Assembly: GCA_008638415.1 (NCBI GenBank)
Contig: VWVT01000003.1
Span: forward strand, 456,775 to 520,774
DNA: 64,000 bases
Direction of reading: 5' to 3'
Origin: Nocardiopsis sinuspersici
Lineage (GTDB): Bacteria; Actinomycetota; Actinomycetes; Streptosporangiales; Streptosporangiaceae
Shown: positions 40,705 through 48,957 of the stretch, in pieces
Position numbering within the stretch: position 1 is the first letter of the stretch
How the letters are laid out: every line of letters starts with the position of its first letter
The notes under the pieces: generated by a model
What the model was told of the DNA's origin: nothing
The model's input: the letters and a program-made list of their open reading frames with translations, nothing else
Databases searched by the model: none
Program-made: the position numbers and the translations under genes

Positions 40705-42334
40705 AACCCCGTCCACCGACGAAGGCACCGGGGGCGGGTCCGCCCCGGTGGACGGGCTCGTCCCGACTCCGGTGGTCCATCCCGGCGGACCGCCGGTGCG
40801 GGTGGGCCGAGAAGGACGGCTGACCCTGGCCGGGGCCGAACCGGCGGCGCACGACTGGTTCGCCTGGGCGGCGTGGACCCTGCACGGCCTGAGGGTGGAG
40901 CCGGGCCGAGCCGGAGCCGATGTCAGCGTCCGTGTGGACGGCGATCGGTGGAGAACGGGCGGAGACGGCTCCTCGGAGAAGACGGGAGTGGATCCTGTGA
41001 CGGGAGTGGATCCCCGTCCCGTCCCGGGAACGGACGAACGCCACCGGATCGGGATCGAGGAGGGACGTGTCGCGGTCAGCGGTGCGAGTGGCGAGGGGGC
41101 CTTTCGCGCGCTGACCAGCCTGGTCCAGCTCCTGAGCATGGACGCGCAAGGTGACGTGTGGGCCCCCTCCGGGACCCTGGAGGACGGCCCGCGGTACGCC
41201 TGGCGCGGCCTGTCCCTGGACGTGGTCCGCCACTTCCTCACCGCGGCCGAGGTCACCAGGGTCATCGACCTCCTGGCCCTGCACAAGTTCAACGTCCTAC
41301 ACCTGCACCTCACCGACGGTGAGGGATGGCGGCTGGAGTCGCGGCGCTGGCCGCGGCTCACCCGCCCGACCCCGGACGGCGAGCGGGAGTACTACACCCA
41401 GGAGGAGTTCGTCGACCTGGTGGAGTACGCGGCCCTGCGACACGTCACCGTCGTCCCCGAGGTCGACCTGCCCGGCCACACCGGCGCCGCCTTCGACGCC
41501 TACCCCGAACTCCACGGACACGTGCGGCCCCCGCACCCCCGGGTGCGGTTCCTACATCCTGAGGTGGAGGTGGCGCGCACCTTCGCGCGGGACGTCATCG
41601 ATGAGTTCGCCGAACTCACCCCGGGACCGTTCCTGCACCTGGGTGGTGACGAGCCCTTCGGGATGGGCCACGGCGACTACGTCGAGTTCGTCCGCCACGC
41701 CCACCGGTACGTGCGGGAGGCGGGCAAGCGGGTGGTCGGCTGGCAGGAGACCGCCCGCGCCGGGGTGCTGACCGGCGAGGACGTCCTCCAGTACTGGATC
41801 GGTGCCCCCGACGAGTTCGACCCCGAGGCCGTCAAGGCGACGGTGCCGGAGGAGTTCCACACCCTGGTGGACCAGGCCGCGGAGACCTTCCGGATCTCAC
41901 CCGGCGACGTCCCCGGGGCGGCGGAGTCGGGGGTGCCGGTACTGCTCTCCCCGAACTCGCTGGTCTACCTGGACCGCCCCTACGCCGACGCCGCCGATCC
42001 AGGCCAGGAGGCCGACCGCGTGAGGCTCGGGCTGCCCTCCTACGAGCCGGTGACGGTCGCCGGGGCCTTCGACTGGGAGCCCGGGCAGACCGCTCGGTCA
42101 CTGGCCCCGGGCGTCACCGTCGCCGGGGTGGAGGCGGCGGTGTGGGGCGAGACCCTGACCGGGTTCGACGACCTCGCGTTCCTGCTGCTGCCACGCCTGG
42201 CGGGGGTGGCCGAGAAGGCGTGGACCCAGGCTTCCACCACATGGGAGGAGCATTCCGCGCGCTTGGCCGGATACGGTCGGTTCTGGTCCGCACTGGGGTT
42301 CGGGGCGCGCTTTCGCCCGGCGGAAGCGGGGTAG
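40688..42334 (+). CDS. GH20 family beta-N-acetylhexosaminidase
   Basis: 548-aa exo-hexosaminidase removing terminal beta-GlcNAc or GalNAc by substrate-assisted catalysis. A GH20b-like N-terminal domain (~30-155) precedes the barrel, which starts at YAWRGLSLDVVRHF; the catalytic pair is Asp321-Glu322 in HLGGDEPF. No signal peptide, so it acts on imported chito-oligosaccharides or N-glycan fragments. ATG 40688 lies inside the ATPase gene end, with GAGAGG upstream. Last gene of the importer operon; repeat B follows. Confidence 0.93.
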   Translation: MPTRPETPSTDEGTGGGSAPVDGLVPTPVVHPGGPPVRVGREGRLTLAGAEPAAHDWFAWAAWTLHGLRVEPGRAGADVSVRVDGDRWRTGGDGSSEKTGVDPVTGVDPRPVPGTDERHRIGIEEGRVAVSGASGEGAFRALTSLVQLLSMDAQGDVWAPSGTLEDGPRYAWRGLSLDVVRHFLTAAEVTRVIDLLALHKFNVLHLHLTDGEGWRLESRRWPRLTRPTPDGEREYYTQEEFVDLVEYAALRHVTVVPEVDLPGHTGAAFDAYPELHGHVRPPHPRVRFLHPEVEVARTFARDVIDEFAELTPGPFLHLGGDEPFGMGHGDYVEFVRHAHRYVREAGKRVVGWQETARAGVLTGEDVLQYWIGAPDEFDPEAVKATVPEEFHTLVDQAAETFRISPGDVPGAAESGVPVLLSPNSLVYLDRPYADAADPGQEADRVRLGLPSYEPVTVAGAFDWEPGQTARSLAPGVTVAGVEAAVWGETLTGFDDLAFLLLPRLAGVAEKAWTQASTTWEEHSARLAGYGRFWSALGFGARFRPAEAG

Positions 42335-42380
42335 GCACGGAGGGGCCGATGCCGCACGGCAGGGGCACGGGACGGTTGGT

Positions 42381-42485
42381 GGGCAGCACGGTGCGGTCGA
42401 GGGCGGGGCCCACTTTCCAGTCAAGCGCGCAACGGAGCGGGGCGCCAGAGCGGATCCGTTCCTGTGGACGACTCCGCTCCGGCGC
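42381..42485. repeat. dispersed repeat B, copy 2
   Basis: Same orientation and block order as 31116-31226. Its end forms a hairpin: GCGCCAGAGCGG (42442-42453) with CCGCTCCGGCGC (42474-42485), 11 of 12 pairs. It lies between the convergent GH20 and NmrA-like genes and can serve as terminator for both. Confidence 0.7.
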
Positions 42486-42521
42486 TCCCGCCCGAGGACT
42501 TCCCCGGCTAGGGCCGGGTGG

Positions 42522-43346
42522 TCACCGGTCCCAGGCCCCGGCGGCTCCGGCCCGGCGGGCGTACTCGTCGAAGCCCGTGGCCGGACGGCCCAGAGCCCGC
42601 TCCACGCCGTCGGCGGGCTCGGCGTTGCGGCCGTCCAGGATCTCCCCGAGCAGGTCGGCCAGCCCCCGGGCCTCCTCCTCCGCGACCCCGGCCGCGACCG
42701 CCCCGGCGACGAAGTCCTCCGCCGGCACCTCCTGGTACACGACCGTGCGCCCGGACGCCTCGCCGATCAGGCGCGCGGCCTCGGCGAACGCGACCGCCTT
42801 CGGGCCGGTCAGCTCGTACAGCTCCCCGGCGTGCCCGTCCTCCGTCAGCGCACGGGCCGCGACCTCGGCGACGTCGTCCAGGTCGACGAAGGGCTCGGGC
42901 ACGTCCGGGGCGGGCAGGGCCACGGTGCCCTCCAGGACCGGCCCGCGCAGGAAGCTCTCGGAGAAGTCCTGCGCGAACACCGCGCAGCGCAGCACGGCCA
43001 GGTCCGGGAACTCCGCGCGCACGGCCCGCTCCGCGCGCTCGGATCCGGACTCACCGCGCCCGGACAGCAGCGCCATGCGCCGGACGCCGTGCCGGGCGGC
43101 GCGGGCGGCGAACGCGGCGACGGTCGCGCCGGCCCCGGGGAAGCCCAGGTCGGGGTGGTAGCACAGGTAGACGGAGGTGATCCCCTCCAGGGCGGGGTCC
43201 CAGGTGGCGCGGTCGTGCCAGTCGAAGCGGGGGCTGCCGGACCGGGAGCCGACCCGGATCCCGGCGCCGCGCTCGCGGAGCAGGCGGGTGACGCGGCGGC
43301 CGGTCATGCCGGTGCCGCCGGTGACGAGGACGTGTTCTGTGGTCAT
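42522..43346 (-). CDS. NmrA-like NAD(P)-binding oxidoreductase
   Basis: 274-aa atypical SDR of the NmrA/quinone-oxidoreductase-2 group. The N-terminal VLVTGGTGMTGRRV (GxxGxxG) binds NAD(P); the S-x-x-x-Y-x-x-x-K triad of classical SDRs is absent, as expected. Such proteins act as redox sensors or NAD(P)H:quinone reductases; which applies is not visible. ATG 43346. Divergent from an AraC gene across 90 bp, a pairing that suggests regulation by it. Confidence 0.85.
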   Translation of the reverse strand: MTTEHVLVTGGTGMTGRRVTRLLRERGAGIRVGSRSGSPRFDWHDRATWDPALEGITSVYLCYHPDLGFPGAGATVAAFAARAARHGVRRMALLSGRGESGSERAERAVRAEFPDLAVLRCAVFAQDFSESFLRGPVLEGTVALPAPDVPEPFVDLDDVAEVAARALTEDGHAGELYELTGPKAVAFAEAARLIGEASGRTVVYQEVPAEDFVAGAVAAGVAEEEARGLADLLGEILDGRNAEPADGVERALGRPATGFDEYARRAGAAGAWDR

Positions 43347-43424
43347 GCACCCAGTCCATCAACCCGAGCCCGGACGGAACATGGCCCAGAATCTGGTTTC
43401 CATAAGAGAACGTCTGACATCGGC

Positions 43425-43430
43425 TAGGGT
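43425..43430 (+). promoter_or_regulatory. -10 box TAGGGT of probable leaderless AraC gene
   Basis: TAGGGT ends six bases before the ATG at 43437 and no Shine-Dalgarno fits between them. This spacing would start the transcript at the ATG, the pattern of leaderless mRNAs that are common in actinobacteria. Confidence 0.45.
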
Positions 43431-43436
43431 GAGGGC

Positions 43437-44393
43437 ATGGACCCCCTCGCGCACCTCCTGGACGGGCCCCGCGCACGCGGAGCCTTCACCCTGCGCACGG
43501 TCATGAGCCCGCCCTGGGGCATCGACAGCCGCGACGAGTCCGCCCTCACCCTCATCGTGGTCACCTCCGGCGGCGCCTGGGTGGGCACGTCCCGCGGCGA
43601 GGCCGACGCCGGCCCCGGCGACCTGGTGCTCGTCCGCGGACCGGAGCCCTACGTGATCGCCGACAGCAGGGGCCGCGAGCCCACCATCACCGTCTTTCCC
43701 GGGCAGCGGTGCGTGGCCCACGACGGCGAGGAGGTCCACGTGACCATGAGCCACGGGGTGGGGACCTGGGGAAACGACCCCGACGGCACCGACACCATGG
43801 TGGTGGGCGCCTACCAGGACGACAGCGAGGTCGGCCGCCTGGCCCTGTCGGCGCTGCCTCCGCTGGCGGTACTGCCCGGCGGCCGGGTCGACCCGGCGCT
43901 GGTGGCGCTGCTGACCGACGAGATCACCACCGGCCACGTCGCCCAGACCAGCCTCAACGACCGGCTCCTGGACTGCCTCCTGGTGATGGCGGTGCGGGCC
44001 TGGCTGGAGGACAACCCCGACAGCGCCCCCAACTGGCTGAGCGCCCGGCACGACCCCGTCGTCGCGCGGGCGCTGGAGCTGTCGCACGAACGCCTCGCCG
44101 AGCCCTGGACCCTGGACGCGCTGGCCCGCGAGTGCGCGGTGTCCCGGGCCACCCTGGCCGCGCGCTTCCAGAGGGCCGTGGGCACCCCGCCGATGACCTA
44201 CCTGCGCACCTGGCGGCTCACGGTGGCCGGCGACCTGCTCACCGCCCGGCCGGAGCTGGGCCTGGAGGCCGTGGCCGCGCGGGTGGGATACGGGAGCGCG
44301 TTCGCCTTCAGCTCCGCGTTCAAGAACCACACGGGGACGAGCCCGTCCGCGTACCGCGCCGGGCGCGGGAGGGACGTGCCGCAGGAGGCGTAG
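43437..44393 (+). CDS. AraC family regulator with cupin sensor domain
   Basis: 318 aa. An N-terminal AraC-binding cupin (residues ~10-180, with GDLVLVRGPEPYVIAD) is followed by two HTH motifs at the C-terminus (..TLDALARECAVSRATLAARF.. and ..VAARVGYGSAFAFSSAFK..). It probably regulates the divergent NmrA-like reductase, as commonly seen for this pair. ATG 43437 appears leaderless. Confidence 0.9.
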   Translation: MDPLAHLLDGPRARGAFTLRTVMSPPWGIDSRDESALTLIVVTSGGAWVGTSRGEADAGPGDLVLVRGPEPYVIADSRGREPTITVFPGQRCVAHDGEEVHVTMSHGVGTWGNDPDGTDTMVVGAYQDDSEVGRLALSALPPLAVLPGGRVDPALVALLTDEITTGHVAQTSLNDRLLDCLLVMAVRAWLEDNPDSAPNWLSARHDPVVARALELSHERLAEPWTLDALARECAVSRATLAARFQRAVGTPPMTYLRTWRLTVAGDLLTARPELGLEAVAARVGYGSAFAFSSAFKNHTGTSPSAYRAGRGRDVPQEA

Positions 44394-44469
44394 GCGCGTA
44401 CCGGTCCTGGCCGCACGGGGAGGAGAACGGTAGGTTCGTGCCCGCCGACCCGACGGGAACGAGGACTCC

Positions 44470-45249
44470 ATGAACGACAGGACCCAGGCCTTCGACCGGC
44501 TCAGCGACGACTACCGCCGCTTCCGGCCGGGGTATCCCGACTCCGTCCTCGACCGGCTCCGCGCGCACGTCCTCGACGGCGTCCGCGACTCCTGGCCCGA
44601 CCCCTGGCTCCTGCTCGACGTCGGCTCCGGGACCGGCATCTCCACCCGTGCCCTGCGCCGTGTCTTCGGCCCGGAGCCCCGCGTGGTCGGTGTCGAACCA
44701 GGCCACGCGATGCGCGACGCCGCCGGCGAAGAGGACGTCGAGTACGTGGACGGCCGCGCCGAGGAGGTCCCCCTCCCCGACGCCTCCGCCGCACTCGTGC
44801 TCGCCGCGCAGGCCGTCCACTGGTTCGACCGGCCCGCCTTCTACGCCGAGGCCGCCCGCCTGCTCGTGCCCGGGGGCACCGTCGCCGTGCTCAACAACGA
44901 CCGCGACTGGACCGCCAGCGCCTTCGTCGACGCCTACGAGTCCCTGATGGAGGAGTACGGCGACGACTACGGGCGCGACTACCGGGTCTTCGACACCGTG
45001 GGGGAGATGGAGGCCCAGGACGGTCTCGTCGACGCCGTGGAGTTCACCGCCGCCTGGACGCGCGAGCTCGACCCCGACGGGCTCGTGGGAACCGCGCTGT
45101 CCTCCAGCAAGATGGCCGCCGTGGTCCGCGCCATCGGAGAGGAGCGCACCCGGGCCGCCGTCACCGCGCTCGCCGCCGAGCACTTCCCCGACGGGAACGT
45201 GCGCGTCCCCTACGTCACCCGGCTCTTCCTCGCCCGCCGGGTGCCGTAG
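44470..45249 (+). CDS. class I SAM-dependent methyltransferase
   Basis: 259 aa with the UbiE/Methyltransf_11 fold: motif I LLLDVGSGTGISTRAL near residue 50, acidic VGVEPGHAM near 78, and ..LVLAAQAVHWFDRPA near 115, the segment typical of trans-aconitate methyltransferase-like proteins. Substrate unknown. ATG behind GAGGA. Convergent with a GNAT gene; a 7-bp stem at 45273-45290 lies between. Confidence 0.86.
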   Translation: MNDRTQAFDRLSDDYRRFRPGYPDSVLDRLRAHVLDGVRDSWPDPWLLLDVGSGTGISTRALRRVFGPEPRVVGVEPGHAMRDAAGEEDVEYVDGRAEEVPLPDASAALVLAAQAVHWFDRPAFYAEAARLLVPGGTVAVLNNDRDWTASAFVDAYESLMEEYGDDYGRDYRVFDTVGEMEAQDGLVDAVEFTAAWTRELDPDGLVGTALSSSKMAAVVRAIGEERTRAAVTALAAEHFPDGNVRVPYVTRLFLARRVP

Positions 45250-45272
45250 CCGCGGACGGGTGTCCCCGCCGC

Positions 45273-45290
45273 CGGGGCCGGGAGGCCCCG
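45273..45290. terminator. short bidirectional terminator hairpin
   Basis: CGGGGCC (45273-45279) pairs with GGCCCCG (45284-45290) in the 45-bp gap between convergent methyltransferase and GNAT genes. Confidence 0.55.
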
Positions 45291-45294
45291 TGCC

Positions 45295-45753
45295 TCAGCC
45301 GATCCTCTTCTTGAAGCCGACGTGGGAGGCGGTGTAGCCCAGCCGCTCGTAGAAGCGGTGCGCGTCCTCCCGGGAGGCGTCCGAGGTCAGTTGGAGTATG
45401 GCGGCGCCGCGGCGGCGCGCCTCCTCCTCGGCCCAGAGCAGCAGGTCGGTGCCCAGGCCGCCGCCGCGCTCGTCCGAGTCCACCCGCACGGCCTCCACCT
45501 GGGCGCGGGTGGATCCCCGGTGGGACAGGCCGGGGACGAACGTGAGCTGGAGGGTTCCCACCACCCGGCCGTCGCGGCGGGCCACCGCCAGGTACTGGCG
45601 CGGATCGGCGTCGATGTCCTCGAAGGCCGCCATATAGGGCTTCGGGTCGCCCGGGCTCTCGCGCCGGGCTCCCAGGGCGTCGTCGGCGAGCATGGCGACG
45701 ATCGCCGCCACGTCCCCGGCCCGGGCGCGGTCGATGCTGACGCCGTCGTTCAA
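45295..45753 (-). CDS. GNAT family N-acetyltransferase
   Basis: 152-aa acetyl-CoA-dependent acyltransferase. The acetyl-CoA loop is the variant ERGGGLGTDLL (R-x-x-G-x-G/A) near residue 95, after the beta4 strand AQVEAVRVD, and ..HRFYERLGY.. closes the fold. Start is TTG 45753 with GAGGAG six bases upstream. Substrate not evident. Confidence 0.9.
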   Translation of the reverse strand: MNDGVSIDRARAGDVAAIVAMLADDALGARRESPGDPKPYMAAFEDIDADPRQYLAVARRDGRVVGTLQLTFVPGLSHRGSTRAQVEAVRVDSDERGGGLGTDLLLWAEEEARRRGAAILQLTSDASREDAHRFYERLGYTASHVGFKKRIG

Positions 45754-45883
45754 GGGTGCTCCTCGTGGTGTGCGCGGGTCGGCACCGGCATGGTGCCGTG
45801 GCGGGAACGGTGCCGCGGCGGCCCCGGTCCGGCCGGACCGGGGCCGGGGAGGGGCCGGCCGGCGGCAGGGTCCGGCCTATGCC

Positions 45884-46510
45884 TCAGAGCAGTAGTCCGG
45901 CCGCGGCTTCGAGGTCCCCCACCACGGTGGTCGCGTGCGCGAGGTCCCCGGAACCGGTCGTGGACGCCACGGCGATCACGGTCATCCCCGCGTCCAGCCC
46001 GGCCCGGACACCGCTGGCGGCGTCCTCCACCACCACGCACCGCCCGGGAGCGGCTCCCATGCGCTCGGCGCCCAGCAGGTAGGGGCCCGGATGGGGTTTG
46101 CCCTCGTCCACGTCGTCGGCGGTCACCAGCACACGGGGGAGGGGCAGTCCGGCGGCCTGGATGCGGGAGTTCGCGATCCGGTCGCCCCCGGAGGTGACGA
46201 TCGCCCAGGGGCGCCCGCGGCCGTCCAGCTCGGCGAGGAGTTCGCGCGCGCCTGGCATGGCCCGCACGCCGTCTCCGGCGGCGGCCTCGTGTTCCTCGAT
46301 CCGCGGTGCCTCGGAGGCCGGGTCCAGGTGCGGGGCGAGGAGGCGCACCAGGTCGGTGTCGGTACGCCCGTGGTGGTGCGCGAGCACGGTGTCCACGTCC
46401 AGGCCGCGCTCCACCGCCCACGCGGTCAGTCCCGCGCGGATGCTCTCGGCGGAGTCCACCAGCACACCGTCCAGGTCGAACAGCACCGTCATTCCGTCGT
46501 GGTCGCCCAT
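45884..46510 (-). CDS. HAD superfamily sugar-phosphate-type phosphatase
   Basis: 208-aa HAD subfamily IA hydrolase (beta-phosphoglucomutase/phosphatase type). Motif I FDLDGVLVDS supplies nucleophile Asp12 and Asp14; motif II Ser/Thr is in VTSGG, motif III Lys in EGKPHPGPY, motif IV in VVEDAASG. Small helical cap. ATG 46510 after GGGGACACGG, or a second ATG six codons later. The long open frame further upstream is antisense to other genes and is not used. Confidence 0.88.
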   Translation of the reverse strand: MGDHDGMTVLFDLDGVLVDSAESIRAGLTAWAVERGLDVDTVLAHHHGRTDTDLVRLLAPHLDPASEAPRIEEHEAAAGDGVRAMPGARELLAELDGRGRPWAIVTSGGDRIANSRIQAAGLPLPRVLVTADDVDEGKPHPGPYLLGAERMGAAPGRCVVVEDAASGVRAGLDAGMTVIAVASTTGSGDLAHATTVVGDLEAAAGLLL

Positions 46511-46606
46511 GCCGTGTCCCCGTCCCGATCGTCGTTGGACACTCCAGGGTGCCATCGACGCCCCCGGAGGTCCGGCGGGGGCCGTCTCCTGGGCCCGCGC
46601 CCGCAT

Positions 46607-46622
46607 GTCAATTACAGTTGAC
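46607..46622 (+). promoter_or_regulatory. operator-like repeat over -10 box of small HTH gene
   Basis: GTCAA (46607-46611) and TTGAC (46618-46622) form an inverted repeat around TACAGT (46613-46618), a good -10 box six bases before the ATG. No Shine-Dalgarno is present, so the gene is probably leaderless and could be self-regulated through this site. Confidence 0.45.
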
Positions 46623-46624
46623 CC

Positions 46625-46861
46625 ATGGACGCCGAACAGCTGACCGCCCTCGCCCGCGCCACCGAGGCCGGCGACCCGCTGGTGGGCCTGGACGCCGCAC
46701 TCCAGATCCGCAGGGAGATGGAGCGGGTCGAGGCCGTCCTCGTCCGCCGGGCCCGCAACCAGGGCTCCACCTGGACCGAGATCGCCGAGGTCCTCGGAGT
46801 GTCCAAACAGGCCATCCACAAGAAGTACGGCGGCCGGGGCCTCTTCGGATCGCAGGAGTAG
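46625..46861 (+). CDS. small helix-turn-helix protein
   Basis: 78 aa. A short N-terminal helix region is followed by an HTH at residues ~48-68 (STWTEIAEVLGVSKQAIHKK) resembling sigma-70 region 4 or resolvase-type HTHs, then KYGGRGLF. DNA binding is likely; targets unknown. Divergent from the HAD gene and ending 14 bp from the convergent LLM gene. Confidence 0.8.
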   Translation: MDAEQLTALARATEAGDPLVGLDAALQIRREMERVEAVLVRRARNQGSTWTEIAEVLGVSKQAIHKKYGGRGLFGSQE

Positions 46862-46875
46862 CGCCGGGCCGCCGG

Positions 46876-47712
46876 TCAGCGCAGGGCCGCGGCGAACCGC
46901 TCCATGCGCTCGCCGAACCCCTCCGCGCCGCCGAACCACACCGCCACCGAGTCCGCCCCGGCCGCGGCCAGTTCGCGGAACAGCCCGACGGCGCGGTCGA
47001 ACTCCTCCTCGCCCCCGGACCAGGCGATCCGGGTGCCCGCCCACACGGGCCGGCGGGTCAGCTCCCGCAACCGGTTGCGGGCCGCCACGAACCCCTCCGT
47101 GTCCAGCCCCACCCCCTGCCACGCGTCGGCCCACGTCGCGGCCCGCCGCAGAGCCCGGTCCGACGTGCCGCCCACCATCACCGGTACACGCCCGGCCGGG
47201 CGCGGCTCGAACACCCCGCGCTCGTAGGAGTGGAAGCGCCCCTCGAACGCCCCCTCGCCCTCGAACAGGTGGCGCAGCAGCCGCAGCGCCTCGTCCGTCC
47301 GTGCGCCGCGTGTGGTGAAGTCCGACCCCAGCGCGGAGAACTCCTCCCGCGACCAGCCGGTCCCCACACCCAGGACGAACCGCCCCTCCGACAGGGCGTC
47401 CAGGGTCGCCACCTGCTTCGCGAGGAGGAAGGGGTCGCGCAGCGGAGCCACCAGCACCGACGTGCCCAGGCGGATCCGTCCGGTACGGGCGGCCAGGTGG
47501 GACAGGGCCACCAGCGGCTCGTACACGCCGCCGAAGGTCCTCCCGTACGGAGCGGGCGGCAGCAGGTGGTCCGGAAGCCACACCGCGTCCACGCCCAGCT
47601 CCTCGGCGCGTACCCCCAGGTCGACGAGGGTTCTCGGGGACATCTCCGGCGACTCGTCGGGCAGGACCACCTGGAGGTGGGTGCCCGTCATCGGTTCGGT
47701 CAGCTCGCTCAT
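46876..47712 (-). CDS. LLM class (F420- or flavin-dependent) oxidoreductase
   Basis: 278-aa luciferase-like barrel protein. ..LGVDAVWLPDHLLPP.. , ..IRLGTSVLVAPLRDPFLLAKQVATLD.. and ..LGVGTGWSREEFSALG.. are the signatures of the F420-dependent subgroup common in actinobacteria. Which cofactor and substrate it uses cannot be read from sequence alone. ATG 47712. Confidence 0.88.
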   Translation of the reverse strand: MSELTEPMTGTHLQVVLPDESPEMSPRTLVDLGVRAEELGVDAVWLPDHLLPPAPYGRTFGGVYEPLVALSHLAARTGRIRLGTSVLVAPLRDPFLLAKQVATLDALSEGRFVLGVGTGWSREEFSALGSDFTTRGARTDEALRLLRHLFEGEGAFEGRFHSYERGVFEPRPAGRVPVMVGGTSDRALRRAATWADAWQGVGLDTEGFVAARNRLRELTRRPVWAGTRIAWSGGEEEFDRAVGLFRELAAAGADSVAVWFGGAEGFGERMERFAAALR

Positions 47713-47821
47713 GGGGCGACGTTAGACCGTGCCACCGGTGTGAGGGTCGAACCCGGCACAAGTGTTCCCGTGTGTCCGGGCGCGCCCCGCCCTCGTGGTG
47801 CCGCCTCCGTCCCCGTGCGGA

Positions 47822-48868
47822 TCACCTCGGCCTCCCGGGCAGGGTCACCTCGACGAAGACCGCACGGTGGTCGGTGCCCGGCACCTCCAGGACCTCGAGC
47901 CGGTCGACGCCCATCGCGGGGTCCACCAGCACGTGGTCGATGGTGAGCCCCGCGAGGCGCCCCGCCGGCCACGTCGGCTCCAGTCCCTCGCCCAGGACCG
48001 CCGCGGCGTCGAGGTATCCCGAGTCCAGGACCGCGCGCATCCCCGCGTGGTCCAGTGTGGCGTTGAAGTCCCCCGCCAGCACACGCGTCGTGCCCGGCTC
48101 AGAGCCCTCGGCCAGGGCGTCCAGCTCCTCACCCCAGTCCGCGGTGTACGAGGGCGTCAGAGGCGGCGGGACGTGCACGGACGTCACCTCGAGGACGTCC
48201 GCGCCCCCGTCCGCGTCCCCGTCCACCGGCAGCCGCACGGCGGAGGTCGGCATCGCGAAGGCGTCCCTACCCCCCGCCGCGTCGCCGAGGTCGGTGAGGG
48301 GGAAGGCCGAGTGGATGGTGCTCCCGTGTACGCCGCGGGGGTCGGAGTGGTCGTCCACGTGGGGCAGGAGGCCGTCCAGCCCCGCGGCGGACAGGTCCCG
48401 CACCAGTCCCGGGGTGACCTCCTGGAGGGTGAGCACGTCCACCCCGCGGTCGCGCACCAGCGACACCACCTCCGCGACGTCGGCCCCGCCGCCGAGCATG
48501 TTCAGGGTCATGATCCGCACGGCCGGGCCGCCTGTCGAGGTGACCCCGAACGGCACCGCGCGCGGCACGACCAGGGCGGACAGCACCGCCACCACCACGA
48601 CCAGCACCCCCGTGCACACCCACCGCCGCAGCAGGCCCGCCCCCGCCGCCGCCAGCGCGGTGAGGCCCAGCAGGTGGGGGGTGAAGGCCAGCGCGGGCAC
48701 CAGGGGCCAGCCCCGTTCCAGGCCGAACACCCGCAACACGGCCAACACCACCGCTCCCAGGGCCGCCAGCGCGACCAGGGCGGTCACCGCCGGGAACCGC
48801 CGCCGTGGCCCCGCGACCCCGTCCTTCACCGACTCCGGTCCGGTCACCGGTCCCTCCGTCCGTCTCAT
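47822..48868 (-). CDS. membrane-anchored endonuclease/exonuclease/phosphatase family protein
   Basis: 348 aa. Three hydrophobic segments (residues ~25-45, 52-72, 78-98) anchor an extracytoplasmic EEP domain starting IMTLNMLGG near 118. Catalytic residues are visible in LTLQEV (Glu), the substrate loop LAGDFNATLDH (Asp-Asn) and the final GTDHRAVFVEV (Asp-His). Members cleave nucleic acids, phosphoinositides or sphingomyelin; no specificity is evident. ATG 48868 behind GAGGAGGG. Confidence 0.86.
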   Translation of the reverse strand: MRRTEGPVTGPESVKDGVAGPRRRFPAVTALVALAALGAVVLAVLRVFGLERGWPLVPALAFTPHLLGLTALAAAGAGLLRRWVCTGVLVVVVAVLSALVVPRAVPFGVTSTGGPAVRIMTLNMLGGGADVAEVVSLVRDRGVDVLTLQEVTPGLVRDLSAAGLDGLLPHVDDHSDPRGVHGSTIHSAFPLTDLGDAAGGRDAFAMPTSAVRLPVDGDADGGADVLEVTSVHVPPPLTPSYTADWGEELDALAEGSEPGTTRVLAGDFNATLDHAGMRAVLDSGYLDAAAVLGEGLEPTWPAGRLAGLTIDHVLVDPAMGVDRLEVLEVPGTDHRAVFVEVTLPGRPR

Positions 48869-48957
48869 GGCCCTCCTCGTGTCCGAGCGGTCGGCCCCGT
48901 CCGCCACCTCCCGGTGGGACCCCCCGGGGGAGGAGGGGGTTCGGGAGCCGGCGGCCC

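Noticed and set aside
31116-42485. The glycan locus as an integrative element
   Set aside because: No integrase, transposase, tRNA target or att-like exact short repeats; flanking repeats are imperfect and resemble gene-end elements.
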